Source of the DNA: Bacteroides sp. MSB163
GTDB taxonomy: Bacteria > Bacteroidota > Bacteroidia > Bacteroidales > Bacteroidaceae
DNA: 64,000 nucleotides
NCBI RefSeq assembly: GCF_036416795.1
Contig: NZ_CP143867.1
Span: forward strand, 310,001-374,000
Direction: 5' to 3'
A program made the position numbers and the translations under genes. The notes beneath the pieces are model-generated. The model was not told the DNA's origin. It did no database searches and saw only the letters and a program-made list of their open reading frames with translations. Below are positions 17,876 through 26,301 of the stretch, piece by piece; within the stretch, counting starts at the first letter, position 1, and each line of letters begins with the position of its first letter.

Positions 17876-18727
17876 ATGGCAAATCCGATTCTTCCTGGTA
17901 TATCAGAAGCTGAACAAGAACTGTTGTACAAGAAACTAAACGAATACAATCAGGGAAGAACCTCTTACAAAGAGGCAGGTGCTTATCTGGTTGTACTGCC
18001 CCGTCCGGAATCTCCCCGCTACTCCCTATGGGTGTATTCCCCTCTTCCCGAACGACAGTCCATCTTTTACGTCCAAGACCTTTCCACAGACATCCATGAA
18101 AGTCTGCGAACGGCAAGCAGCCTCTGTTATTATTCTCCACGTTGCATTCTGTTGGTAGAATACAACGCCAAACGCATGCAGAGTAAGGGAGACGACATTA
18201 TCTCTTTCGGAAAGTATCATGGACATTTCCTGCACGAAATCTTCCGTATCGATCCGGCATATGTGAGTTGGATTGCTTATAAGTTTACTCCACGTATACC
18301 TAAACAGGAACGCTTCGTACAAATAGCACAAGTATATCATTCCGTCCATCTGGATATTCAGAAGCGACAGGCGCATCAGAAATACTCTACCAGCCGTTTT
18401 CTGGGGAAAGAAGGAGATAAAGTGAAAGAACTGACACTGAAAGTGCTCCGTGTCCGACTGGAAGACGATCCTTACAAAACCACCGTGAAAGGAACGACTC
18501 CTTATTTCTATGTCCGGCAGATACTTACCTTGGAAGACCCTATCGGCAATCTCGTCACTTTCAGGACCAGCTCGCGTACGGCAAGCCGGGAATCTTGTCA
18601 GGTACCTGCTACGGAGCACGCTTTCAAGCCCGGAGAATCGGTATATATTGCTTCGGCACGCATCTCTTGTACCTTTACTTCGGGAAACAAACAATACACC
18701 CGCCTCAATTATGTCAAGTTTAAATAA
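17876..18727 (+). CDS. Hypothetical protein with exodeoxyribonuclease X C-terminal-like motif
   Basis: This 283-residue cytoplasmic protein has no signal peptide or membrane segment. Residues about 105-125 (ISFGKYHGHFLHEIFRIDP then AYVSWIA) resemble the small domain found at the C-terminus of ExoX-type nucleases, which is not itself catalytic. The last 100 residues are strand-rich (VRQILTLEDPIGNLVTFRTS..FTSGNKQYTRLNYVKF) and may be an OB- or SH3-like fold. No nuclease active site is visible. It has its own promoter and sits just upstream of the thiamine riboswitch, with no evident connection to it. Confidence 0.75.
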   Translation: MANPILPGISEAEQELLYKKLNEYNQGRTSYKEAGAYLVVLPRPESPRYSLWVYSPLPERQSIFYVQDLSTDIHESLRTASSLCYYSPRCILLVEYNAKRMQSKGDDIISFGKYHGHFLHEIFRIDPAYVSWIAYKFTPRIPKQERFVQIAQVYHSVHLDIQKRQAHQKYSTSRFLGKEGDKVKELTLKVLRVRLEDDPYKTTVKGTTPYFYVRQILTLEDPIGNLVTFRTSSRTASRESCQVPATEHAFKPGESVYIASARISCTFTSGNKQYTRLNYVKFK

Positions 18728-18785
18728 ACTTAAAAGATAGAGCGGTATTATTCCTATTAAAAACATTCGTCCTTACTTTACCGGC

Positions 18786-18865
18786 AGAAAAGGGGGTGCT
18801 ATAAAAATAGCTGAGATTATACCCAATGAACCTGATACGGTTAGTACCGTCGAAGGGAATTTTCT
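18786..18865 (+). promoter_or_regulatory. TPP (THI-box) riboswitch
   Basis: The conserved cores GGGGTGCT (18793-18800), GCTGAGATTATACCC (18810-18824), GAACCTGATACGGTTAGTACC (first part at 18829) and GTCGAAGGGAA are all present in order. P1 closes with AGAAAA (18786-18791) pairing TTTTCT (18860-18865). It should repress thiE-thiC-thi4 when thiamine pyrophosphate is abundant. Confidence 0.96.
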
Positions 18866-18935
18866 TTCTATATTCTACTATTCGTTTATACTACTATCCC
18901 TTTCTGTAAGTATAATTTCTAAATTCAGAGTTTGA

Positions 18936-19556
18936 ATGTTTGACGTACAATTCATTACGCATTTTACGGCATCCATTTCTTATTCGGACTCCGCACGCAT
19001 AGCCCTTGAAGGGGGATGCCGCTGGGTTCAGCTTCGGATGAAGGATGCTTCTTCAGAAGAACTGAAAGCCACAGCCATGCAAGTGCAGGAACTCTGCCGC
19101 CAATACGGAGCCACGTTCATCATTGATGACCACGTGGAACTGGTGAAACAGATTGGCGCGGACGGTGTCCACTTAGGAAAACTGGATATGCCGATAAAAG
19201 AAGCAAGGGAAAGGCTGGGCAAAGATTTCATTATTGGCGGAACAGCCAACACATTCGAGGACATCCGGCAACATGCCGCTGATGGCGCCGACTACATCGG
19301 TTGCGGCCCTTTCCGCTTCACAACTACCAAACAAAAGTTATCACCCATTCTGGCGCTGGACGGTTATCATTCCATCCTGACGCAAATGCACGAAGAAGGA
19401 ATAACAATTCCTGTCGTTGCCATCGGTGGAATCACACGTGAGGACATCCCATCCCTGAAAGCATCAGGACTGAGCGGAATAGCATTGAGCGGCAGTATTC
19501 TAAAAGCTGAGAATCCGGTACGTGAAATGGAAACAATTATACGACTGACCCAATAG
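18936..19556 (+). CDS. thiE: Thiamine phosphate synthase
   Basis: This 206-residue TIM-barrel protein has GCRWVQLRMKD, DDHVEL, GADGVHLGKLDMP, IIGGTANT and DYIGCGPFRFTTTK, the substrate and phosphate-binding segments of ThiE. It joins HMP-diphosphate to the thiazole phosphate (carboxylated form) to give thiamine phosphate. It is the first gene behind the TPP riboswitch. A second ThiE-like protein (22238-22840) lacks parts of this signature. Confidence 0.95.
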   Translation: MFDVQFITHFTASISYSDSARIALEGGCRWVQLRMKDASSEELKATAMQVQELCRQYGATFIIDDHVELVKQIGADGVHLGKLDMPIKEARERLGKDFIIGGTANTFEDIRQHAADGADYIGCGPFRFTTTKQKLSPILALDGYHSILTQMHEEGITIPVVAIGGITREDIPSLKASGLSGIALSGSILKAENPVREMETIIRLTQ

Positions 19557-19573
19557 CAATCAATTAGTGAACC

Positions 19574-21265
19574 ATGGAAGATAAAACAAAAATTACTTAT
19601 CCCGAATCCGAGAAAGTCTATATGCAGGGGCAACTCCATCCTTATCTGAAAGTTGGGATGCGCAAAGTGAACCTTACCCCTACCGTAGTAGTGGAAAACG
19701 GGAAAAAAGTTATGACGGAGAATGCGCCCGTCTACATATATGATACAAGCGGCGCATACAGTGATCCGGAACAGAAGGTAGATTTAAAGAAAGGTCTGCC
19801 CCGCCTCCGCGAACCGTGGATACAGGAGCGGGATGTAGAGCGATTGTCGGAAATCAGCTCCGAATATGGCAAGATGCGTCTGGCAGACAAAAGTCTTGAC
19901 TCTCTGCGTTTTGATCATATCACCTTGCCCTATCGTGCCAAAGCAGGCAAGCAGATTACGCAGATGTACTATGCCAAACAGGGTATCATAACACCTGAAA
20001 TGGAATATGTAGCCATCCGTGAGAATATGAACTGCCAAGAGTTGGGTATAGAAACTTACATCACACCGGAGTTTGTGCGTGATGAAATTGCGGCAGGACG
20101 TGCCGCCTTACCCGCCAACATCAACCATCCTGAAGCAGAACCCATGATTATCGGTTCGAAGTTCCTCGTAAAGATTAATACGAACATCGGAAATTCAGCT
20201 ACCTCTTCCACGATTGAAGAAGAAGTGGAAAAGGCCGTCTGGAGTTGCAAATGGGGTGGAGATACGCTGATGGACTTATCTACAGGAGAGAATATTCACG
20301 AGACACGGGAATGGATTATCCGGAATTGTCCTGTTCCGGTAGGTACGGTTCCCATGTATCAGGCAATGGAGAAAGTACACGGGAAGGCGGAAGACCTTAC
20401 CTGGGAGCTATTTAAGGATACACTGATTGAACAGTGCGAACAAGGGGTGGATTATTTTACAATCCACTGTGGCATCCGACTGAAGAATATTCATTATGCC
20501 AATGACCGCCTTTGCGGGATGGTGAGCCGGGGAGGAAGCATTATCTCCCAATGGTGTAAAATCCATCAGAAAGAGAGTTTCCTGTATGAGCATTTCGATG
20601 ATATATGCGATATATGCGCACAATATGATGTGGCACTTTCATTAGGTGACGGTTTGCGTCCGGGAGCTATCCGCGATGCGAACGATCGGGCACAGTTTGC
20701 GGAACTGGATACGATGGGAGAACTGGTAGAACGCGCCTGGGCAAAAAATGTACAGGCATTCATCGAAGGTCCGGGACACGTACCCATGCATAAGATTAGG
20801 GAAAATATGGACCGGCAGATTGAGAAATGCCACGGAGCACCGTTCTATACTCTCGGTCCGCTGGTTACAGATATTGCACCGGGATATGATCACATCACAA
20901 GTGCCATTGGCGCAGCACAAATCGGTTGGTACGGAACAGCGATGCTTTGCTATGTGACACCCAAAGAACATCTTGCATTACCGCAGAAAGAAGATGTACG
21001 CGTAGGAGTGGTAACTTACAAAATCGCCGCACACGCCGCAGACCTTGCCAAAGGCCATCCGGGTGCCGAAGTACGCGACGATGCCTTAAGCAAAGCCCGC
21101 TATGAATTCCGCTGGAAGGACCAGTTCAATCTGAGTCTTGATCCGGAACGCGCCTTGCAATATTACAAGGAAGCCAACCACCTGAACGGGAGGTATTGCA
21201 CCATGTGCGGGCCCAACTTCTGTGCCATGCGCATCAGTCAGCAGTTGAAGGATTGCAATGAATGA
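19574..21265 (+). CDS. thiC: Phosphomethylpyrimidine synthase (radical SAM)
   Basis: This 563-residue protein has the C-terminal radical-SAM cluster motif CTMCGPNFC (Cys 542, 545 and 550), unusual in being C-terminal as in all ThiC. EGPGHVPMHKIRENM and the MNCQELGIETYITPEFVRDE block are diagnostic. It converts aminoimidazole ribotide to HMP phosphate. It lies 17 bp after thiE in the riboswitch-controlled operon. Confidence 0.97.
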   Translation: MEDKTKITYPESEKVYMQGQLHPYLKVGMRKVNLTPTVVVENGKKVMTENAPVYIYDTSGAYSDPEQKVDLKKGLPRLREPWIQERDVERLSEISSEYGKMRLADKSLDSLRFDHITLPYRAKAGKQITQMYYAKQGIITPEMEYVAIRENMNCQELGIETYITPEFVRDEIAAGRAALPANINHPEAEPMIIGSKFLVKINTNIGNSATSSTIEEEVEKAVWSCKWGGDTLMDLSTGENIHETREWIIRNCPVPVGTVPMYQAMEKVHGKAEDLTWELFKDTLIEQCEQGVDYFTIHCGIRLKNIHYANDRLCGMVSRGGSIISQWCKIHQKESFLYEHFDDICDICAQYDVALSLGDGLRPGAIRDANDRAQFAELDTMGELVERAWAKNVQAFIEGPGHVPMHKIRENMDRQIEKCHGAPFYTLGPLVTDIAPGYDHITSAIGAAQIGWYGTAMLCYVTPKEHLALPQKEDVRVGVVTYKIAAHAADLAKGHPGAEVRDDALSKARYEFRWKDQFNLSLDPERALQYYKEANHLNGRYCTMCGPNFCAMRISQQLKDCNE

Positions 21266-21307
21266 GCTCGTAGCTTGCAACATATTACTTTTTAAACTTA
21301 TAAGAAA

Positions 21308-22081
21308 ATGATTGAAACAAAAGTATCCAAAGGTATCATCAGTACCTATTTTGAGAAATTAGAGAGAAATCTTGATCTGGACGTCGCCATTGTAGGTGGT
21401 GGTCCGTCGGGCATAGTAGCCGCTTATTATCTGGCAAAGGCCGGGTTGAAAGTAGCGCAGTTCGACCGTAAGCTTGCTCCCGGCGGCGGAATGTGGGGCG
21501 GTGCCATGATGTTCAACCAGATTGTGATTCAGGAAGAAGCGATTGACATTGTAAAGGAATTCAATATCAACCACGAGAAATATGAGGACGGCTTATATGT
21601 GATGGACTCCGTAGAGAGTACCTCTGCATTGCTTTATCATGCCGTACATGCCGGAGCCACCATATTCAACTGCTATTCCGTAGAAGATGTCATCTTCAAG
21701 AATAATACGGTAAGCGGAGTAGTGGTAAACTGGACTCCCGTATTGCGCGAAGGCATGCACGTGGATCCGCTGAACATCCTTGCAAAGATAGTAATAGACG
21801 GAACAGGCCATGACAGCGAAATAGCCGCTACCGTAGCCCGCAAGAATGGCAGTCGCCTGGCTACCGAAACCGGTGGTGTAATTGGTGAACGTTCACTGGA
21901 TGTAATTGCAGGAGAGGAAGAGGTTGTAAACGGCACGAAGGAAATCTATCCGGGACTCTATGTTTGCGGTATGGCTGCTTCCGCCGTTTCGGGCACTCCG
22001 CGTATGGGACCGATCTTTGGAGGAATGTTGATGTCCGGTAAAAAGGTAGCTGAGGAAATTATCGCGAAACTGAAGAAGTAA
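21308..22081 (+). CDS. thi4: Thi4-type thiazole synthase, sulfide-dependent class predicted
   Basis: This 257-residue protein has the dinucleotide-binding VGGGPSG (residues 29-35), the FDRKLAPGGGMWGG block and C-terminal GTPRMGPIFGGMLMSGKK of Thi4/archaeal ribulose-1,5-bisphosphate-synthase-like proteins. It makes the ADP-thiazole precursor from NAD, glycine and sulfur. In yeast Thi4 the sulfur comes from an active-site cysteine in the segment before DPN. Here the aligned residue is His151 in EGMHVDPLNI, as in methanogen enzymes that use free sulfide catalytically. It stands in for thiSGHF, none of which is in the window. Confidence 0.93.
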   Translation: MIETKVSKGIISTYFEKLERNLDLDVAIVGGGPSGIVAAYYLAKAGLKVAQFDRKLAPGGGMWGGAMMFNQIVIQEEAIDIVKEFNINHEKYEDGLYVMDSVESTSALLYHAVHAGATIFNCYSVEDVIFKNNTVSGVVVNWTPVLREGMHVDPLNILAKIVIDGTGHDSEIAATVARKNGSRLATETGGVIGERSLDVIAGEEEVVNGTKEIYPGLYVCGMAASAVSGTPRMGPIFGGMLMSGKKVAEEIIAKLKK

Positions 22082-22120
22082 CTTCTCAGAAGCCACTATT
22101 TACCAAGGTAGGCAATTTGT

Positions 22121-22213
22121 TCACCACATATTACACGAATTTGCACAGATAAAAGGGGAAACGATTGATTCTCTATATTTGTAATCTGCAAAAATCAGTG
22201 TAATATGTGGTGA
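22121..22213. repeat. Long inverted repeat between convergent thi4 and tenI
   Basis: Arms 22121-22136 and 22198-22213 are a perfect 16-bp inverted repeat. Imperfect pairing continues inward (TTTGCACAGAT with ATCTGCAAAAAT), making a stem of about 30 bp. It can serve both convergent genes as a terminator. The arms use the same (A)TTACAC vocabulary as the repeat at 45141-45236. Confidence 0.75.
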
Positions 22214-22237
22214 TTTTCAGCATACTCTTGTATAGAC

Positions 22238-22840
22238 TTATCCTGCAATCTTTTTCAGCCTCCTGAAATGAGCAAGCAACGCTTCGGCATCTTTCCACGT
22301 ATGGTAACGGTTCCAGATATCTCCTAATAGCGCTGCGCCGCCAAAGCCAAGAGACTTTATTTCCGCAAGGTTCATCTCACTTATTCCGCCTAAAGCTACT
22401 ACTTTTTCATGGATGACTCCGCTTTCCTGTGCTTGTTTCAACTCATCCTTTGAATATCCCGAGCGATATCCCTGTTTGGAAATGCTATCGTAAACAGGAC
22501 TCATAAGCACATAATTGAACAGGGAAACTGTACTTTCCACTTCTTCCAAGCTATGGCAGGCACGACTCAGTATTCCCTCATAATTCGCAGGTGCCTCCGG
22601 ATGACGGGAATTCAAGTGAATTCCGCCTAGAAGATACTTATCTTTCAAAGAAAAGAAATCATGAATGACAATCCGGGTTCTATATTCCAGAGCAATACCT
22701 TGCAGCAGATTTTCTACCGCACGAACATCCGCATCCGGTTTGCGTACATGCAGCAAGTCCAGTCCGGCTTTAAATAACTCAGTGACGACGCGTACCTCAT
22801 CCGGAATAAAATCCGGAGAGGTGATAATAATCAGTTTCAT
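22238..22840 (-). CDS. tenI: ThiE/TenI-like protein (putative thiazole tautomerase)
   Basis: This 200-residue TIM-barrel protein is homologous to ThiE, with LLGGIHLNSRH, ACHSLEEVE, YVLMSPVYDSISKQGY and VVALGGISEMN. It lacks ThiE's DDHVEL-type and GCGPF..T segments, which fits TenI (thiazole tautomerase) better than a second synthase. ATG 22840 is preferred because it follows an AAGGA Shine-Dalgarno. An ATG at 22855 would overlap thiD. It is translationally close-coupled to thiD. Confidence 0.8.
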   Translation of the reverse strand: MKLIIITSPDFIPDEVRVVTELFKAGLDLLHVRKPDADVRAVENLLQGIALEYRTRIVIHDFFSLKDKYLLGGIHLNSRHPEAPANYEGILSRACHSLEEVESTVSLFNYVLMSPVYDSISKQGYRSGYSKDELKQAQESGVIHEKVVALGGISEMNLAEIKSLGFGGAALLGDIWNRYHTWKDAEALLAHFRRLKKIAG

Positions 22841-22844
22841 TTTT

Positions 22845-23663
22845 CTATCCTTCATTTACCGGATATGTCGGAAACGGAAAATGCCACAAAGGACCATTCC
22901 CCTGCCCTATACGTAAATTCTTCCCGGCTTCAATAGCACAGGAAATGTATTCTTTAGCCTGCTCCACTGCTTCATACAAGGATGATCCTTGCGCTAGAAA
23001 AGTGGCAATGGCGGACGAAAGCGTACATCCCGTACCATGCAGGTTGGCGGAATGAATGCGCCTGCCACCAAAGATATTCAGTTCTTTTCCGTCATAAAGT
23101 ACATCGCACATTTCATGACCGGTCAGATGACCTCCTTTAATAAGAAAAGCACAGTGATATTTTTCGAATAACCGGCATGCGGCATCCTCCATTTCATCAA
23201 TCGTCTGAACCGGTTGTTGCAACAATACTTCTGTTTCGTGCAGATTAGGAGTTACGAGAGTTACTTTCGGAATCAACTTAGTACGAATGGCTTCCAATGC
23301 TTCATCCGTCATCAGGCTATGCCCGCTGGTAGAAACCATCACCGGATCGAAAACCACTTTCCGGGGAGAATAGCGACGCAGTATCCGTACTATTTCATGG
23401 ATAATTTCTACGTTTCCGGTCATACCTATTTTAATGGCATCCGGTTGCAAGTCTTCCATCACGGCCTGCATCTGTTGGCCTACCAGCTCTGCCGCAACAG
23501 GATGAACAGCTTGCACACCCAATGTATTCTGCACTGTAATAGCTGTGATAGCAGTAGCTGCATAACCTCCAAGTGCCGAGATAGCTTTTATATCTGCCTG
23601 TATACCCGCGCCACCGGAACTGTCGGAACCGGCAACGGAAAGGACGATTGCTTTCTTATCCAT
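22845..23663 (-). CDS. thiD: Hydroxymethylpyrimidine (phosphate) kinase
   Basis: This 272-residue ribokinase-fold protein opens with VLSVAGSDSSGGAGIQADIK, and DPVMVSTSGHSL, LVTPNLHE and HGTGCTLSSAIA (catalytic Asp region missing its usual Asp only by wording: the motif reads LHGTGCT) identify ThiD. It phosphorylates HMP and HMP-P to HMP-PP for ThiE. It lies 8 bp after the Gfo/Idh gene and overlaps the tenI leader. No TPP riboswitch precedes this arm. Confidence 0.94.
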   Translation of the reverse strand: MDKKAIVLSVAGSDSSGGAGIQADIKAISALGGYAATAITAITVQNTLGVQAVHPVAAELVGQQMQAVMEDLQPDAIKIGMTGNVEIIHEIVRILRRYSPRKVVFDPVMVSTSGHSLMTDEALEAIRTKLIPKVTLVTPNLHETEVLLQQPVQTIDEMEDAACRLFEKYHCAFLIKGGHLTGHEMCDVLYDGKELNIFGGRRIHSANLHGTGCTLSSAIATFLAQGSSLYEAVEQAKEYISCAIEAGKNLRIGQGNGPLWHFPFPTYPVNEG

Positions 23664-23671
23664 AAACCAAG

Positions 23672-24736
23672 TTACAACTTTATAACATTTCCTGTACGAC
23701 TACTCTCCCATGCCGCCTCAATCAGGCGGATAACACCAAGCACTCCGCACGCATCACTTTGCAACACTTCTCCATTCCGGATATGCTGATAAATATTCTC
23801 ATAAAAAGCAGCGTAGTTTCCGGGAAGGGTCGGATAAGGTTTCCGCACCACATTACCATCTTTTTCCGTATGGAGCACTCCCCATTGGGATTCATCCTCT
23901 TCTCCCCAATGCGGGGTATCCGGCAACATACCTTTAGTCAAATCCGCTTCCTGAGGATCAAAACCATACTTCACATAAGAGCCTTCCGTTCCATGAAGAA
24001 CAAAGCGAGGCTCATTCTCACACATCAGGTAGCTGGCTTTCAGGGTGATTTTCACTTCCGGCATCCGGGCAGATTTCATCAAATGGATGATAAAATAATC
24101 ATCTACTTTACCACCGGTACGCAAAGTTGCAATATCAGCAAATACAGCTTCGGGCATGCCAAACAGTTGAACAGCCTGGTCGATGACATGGGCACCCAAA
24201 TTATAAGTCAGGCCACCACCATTCTCGCCGGTTTCTTTCCAGGTGTTCGGCTTGATGAAATTCCGGTAGCGGGGAAAGGTTGATTCAAATTCTACCAGAC
24301 GGCCTAACAATCCCTGAGCCAATATTTCTTTCACAGTCAGGAAATCACAATCCCAACGACGATTCTGGTAAACACTTAAGGTCAGTTCTTTTTCCGCAGC
24401 AAGGGCTACGAGTTCTTCACCTTCCTCTACAGTAGTGGTGAAAGGTTTTTCTACGATAACATGTTTTCCGGCTTCGAGAGCACGACGGGCATATTCGTAA
24501 TGGGAGCTGTCAGGGGTGTTCACTACCACTAACTCCAGTTCTTCCATTCCTATCAACTCATCAAAACTACGCACAATACGGGATTGCGGATACTTCGCCC
24601 GTGACAATTCTTTACTACGCTCAGTGACAGCAGTCAACTCAAAATGAGGATTTGTGGAAATAAAAGGAGCATGAAACACTTGTCCCGACATTCCAAAGGC
24701 AGCCAATCCGGTTCTTATCTTATCCATATCTTTCAT
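23672..24736 (-). CDS. Gfo/Idh/MocA family NAD(P)-dependent oxidoreductase
   Basis: This 354-residue protein has the N-terminal Rossmann segment TGLAAFGMSGQVFHAPF, the VEKPFTTT motif carrying the conserved Lys of the EKP triad, and a C-terminal beta-sheet domain with GLTYNLGAHVIDQAVQLFG. It is related to YcjS/IolX-type sugar or inositol dehydrogenases; the substrate is unknown. ATG 24736 was chosen over 24781 because the longer form adds an untypical leader. A TAGTTTTG box lies at 24749-24756. Only 8 bp separate it from thiD, so co-transcription is likely though the metabolic logic is unclear. Confidence 0.88.
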   Translation of the reverse strand: MKDMDKIRTGLAAFGMSGQVFHAPFISTNPHFELTAVTERSKELSRAKYPQSRIVRSFDELIGMEELELVVVNTPDSSHYEYARRALEAGKHVIVEKPFTTTVEEGEELVALAAEKELTLSVYQNRRWDCDFLTVKEILAQGLLGRLVEFESTFPRYRNFIKPNTWKETGENGGGLTYNLGAHVIDQAVQLFGMPEAVFADIATLRTGGKVDDYFIIHLMKSARMPEVKITLKASYLMCENEPRFVLHGTEGSYVKYGFDPQEADLTKGMLPDTPHWGEEDESQWGVLHTEKDGNVVRKPYPTLPGNYAAFYENIYQHIRNGEVLQSDACGVLGVIRLIEAAWESSRTGNVIKL

Positions 24737-24851
24737 TTTTTCTTTCGGCAAAACTAATGAATTTATCATTATTTGCTTCATGAAGCAACGATAATATCAA
24801 AATCTCCAATCCAAAAATCAATTCTGCCTATATACTTCGACTGGAAACAGG

Positions 24852-24859
24852 TATTTTTG
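24852..24859 (+). promoter_or_regulatory. Candidate -7 box for the GH28 gene
   Basis: TATTTTTG matches TAnnTTTG and would give a leader of about 20 nt before ATG 24887. A -33 element is not evident. The facing TAGTTTTG at 24749-24756 could serve the divergent Gfo/Idh gene. Confidence 0.4.
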
Positions 24860-24886
24860 CCACATGCATTATTTAGATTGAATACC

Positions 24887-26257
24887 ATGAAGAAATTAGC
24901 TTTTTTATCCTGTCTGCTTCCCATTCTGTGGGCAGCATGTAGCGGTACTGCAACTACCCGCAAAGAATCCGGTGAATGGGCAAAAGTCCCCGAAATCCTG
25001 AAGAACATTGTTCCGCCAACTTTTCCGGACAGTATATATGACGTAACTGCCTACGGGGCAAAAAGCGATACGAGTTTTGACAGCCGACCTGCCATATTGG
25101 AAGCCATCAATCAATGTAATACAAATGGTGGCGGCACCGTTCTCATCCCTGCCGGAAACTATTTCAGCAAAGGCGCCATCCTGCTGAAAAGTAACGTAAA
25201 CCTGCACGTTGCGGAAGGCGCACGTCTGGAATTCTCAACCGTGGCCTCTGACTATCTCCCCATGGTATTGACCAAATGGGAAGGAACGGAATGTTTCAAC
25301 TACTCCCCTTTCATCTATGCCTACCAGTGCACCAATGTCGCCCTGACCGGCAAAGGCACGATTGACGGTAACGGAACTGTAACCTTCAATGGTTGGCACG
25401 CCCTGCAAGGTCCCGCCCTGGATCGCTTGCGCCAGATGGGTATCGATTCCATCCCGGTATACGAACGCGTATTCGGAGAGGGATATTACCTGCGCCCATG
25501 CATGATACAATTCTACGGCTGCAAGAATGTACTTGTAGAAGATGTACAGATCTACGATTCTCCGTTCTGGATTATCCATCCTGTATTCTGCGACAATGTC
25601 ACCGTACGCAATGTATATATAGACAGTAACAACTACAACAACGATGGTTGTGACCCGGAATCAAGTACGAACGTACTGATTGAGAACATGGACTTCAATG
25701 TGGGAGATGATGGTATCGCCATAAAATCAGGACGCGACCAGGACGGCTGGCGCATCGGCCAAGCCACGGAAAATGTGATTATCCGCAACTGCCACTTCGC
25801 CCGGTGGGCCATTACCGTCGGTAGTGAAATGTCCGGTGGCGTACGGAACATTTTTATCGAGGATTGCAAGATAGACAGTTGCCGCAACGGTATTTACTTC
25901 AAATCAAATCTGGACCGTGGCGGATACTTTGAAAACCTGAACATGCGCCGGATAGAAGCGGACGTCTGCCTGTGGGGAGTGATTAATTTCCGTACGAATT
26001 ACCACGGATACCGCGGTGGAAATCATCCGACACTCTTCCGCAATATCTGCATAGAAGATGTAACCTGCAACCGCGTGGACAGCGTAGCACTCATGGCAAA
26101 CGGATTGCCGGAAGCTAAACTTTATAATATCACCCTGCGGAACATAAAGGTAAAACAGGCACCGAAAGCCATACAGATGGATAATGTGGTGAACTTAACA
26201 CTCGAAAACGTAGAGGTGAACGGAAGGCAGATTACTTCCACTGAGCAAACTGATTAA
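24887..26257 (+). CDS. GH28 family polygalacturonase-like lipoprotein
   Basis: This 456-residue protein starts at ATG 24887, giving a lipoprotein signal (LLPILWAACSG). The right-handed beta-helix carries the GH28 catalytic aspartates in NNDGCDPES and VGDDGIAIKSGRD, with GSE in place of the endo-type GHG motif. That pattern is seen in exo-acting or rhamnogalacturonan-type members. It should hydrolyse galacturonic acid linkages at the cell surface or in the periplasm. It is convergent with the HTCS gene, so it is a neighbour of the susCD locus rather than in its operon. Confidence 0.9.
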   Translation: MKKLAFLSCLLPILWAACSGTATTRKESGEWAKVPEILKNIVPPTFPDSIYDVTAYGAKSDTSFDSRPAILEAINQCNTNGGGTVLIPAGNYFSKGAILLKSNVNLHVAEGARLEFSTVASDYLPMVLTKWEGTECFNYSPFIYAYQCTNVALTGKGTIDGNGTVTFNGWHALQGPALDRLRQMGIDSIPVYERVFGEGYYLRPCMIQFYGCKNVLVEDVQIYDSPFWIIHPVFCDNVTVRNVYIDSNNYNNDGCDPESSTNVLIENMDFNVGDDGIAIKSGRDQDGWRIGQATENVIIRNCHFARWAITVGSEMSGGVRNIFIEDCKIDSCRNGIYFKSNLDRGGYFENLNMRRIEADVCLWGVINFRTNYHGYRGGNHPTLFRNICIEDVTCNRVDSVALMANGLPEAKLYNITLRNIKVKQAPKAIQMDNVVNLTLENVEVNGRQITSTEQTD

Positions 26258-26271
26258 CAGCAGAAAGGATT

Positions 26272-26300
26272 ATATCCCCATGTCTGGAACATGGGGATAT
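26272..26300. terminator. Bidirectional terminator between GH28 and HTCS genes
   Basis: Perfect 12-bp stem (26272-26283 with 26289-26300) with a 5-nt loop, followed by a T-rich stretch on the plus strand, lying between convergent stops at 26257 and 26302. Confidence 0.85.
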
Positions 26301-26301
26301 T

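Noticed and set aside
22238..22840. Second thiamine phosphate synthase
   Set aside because: Key ThiE substrate-binding segments are missing while the TIM-barrel core is kept, which fits a TenI-type protein better, though activity is unproven.
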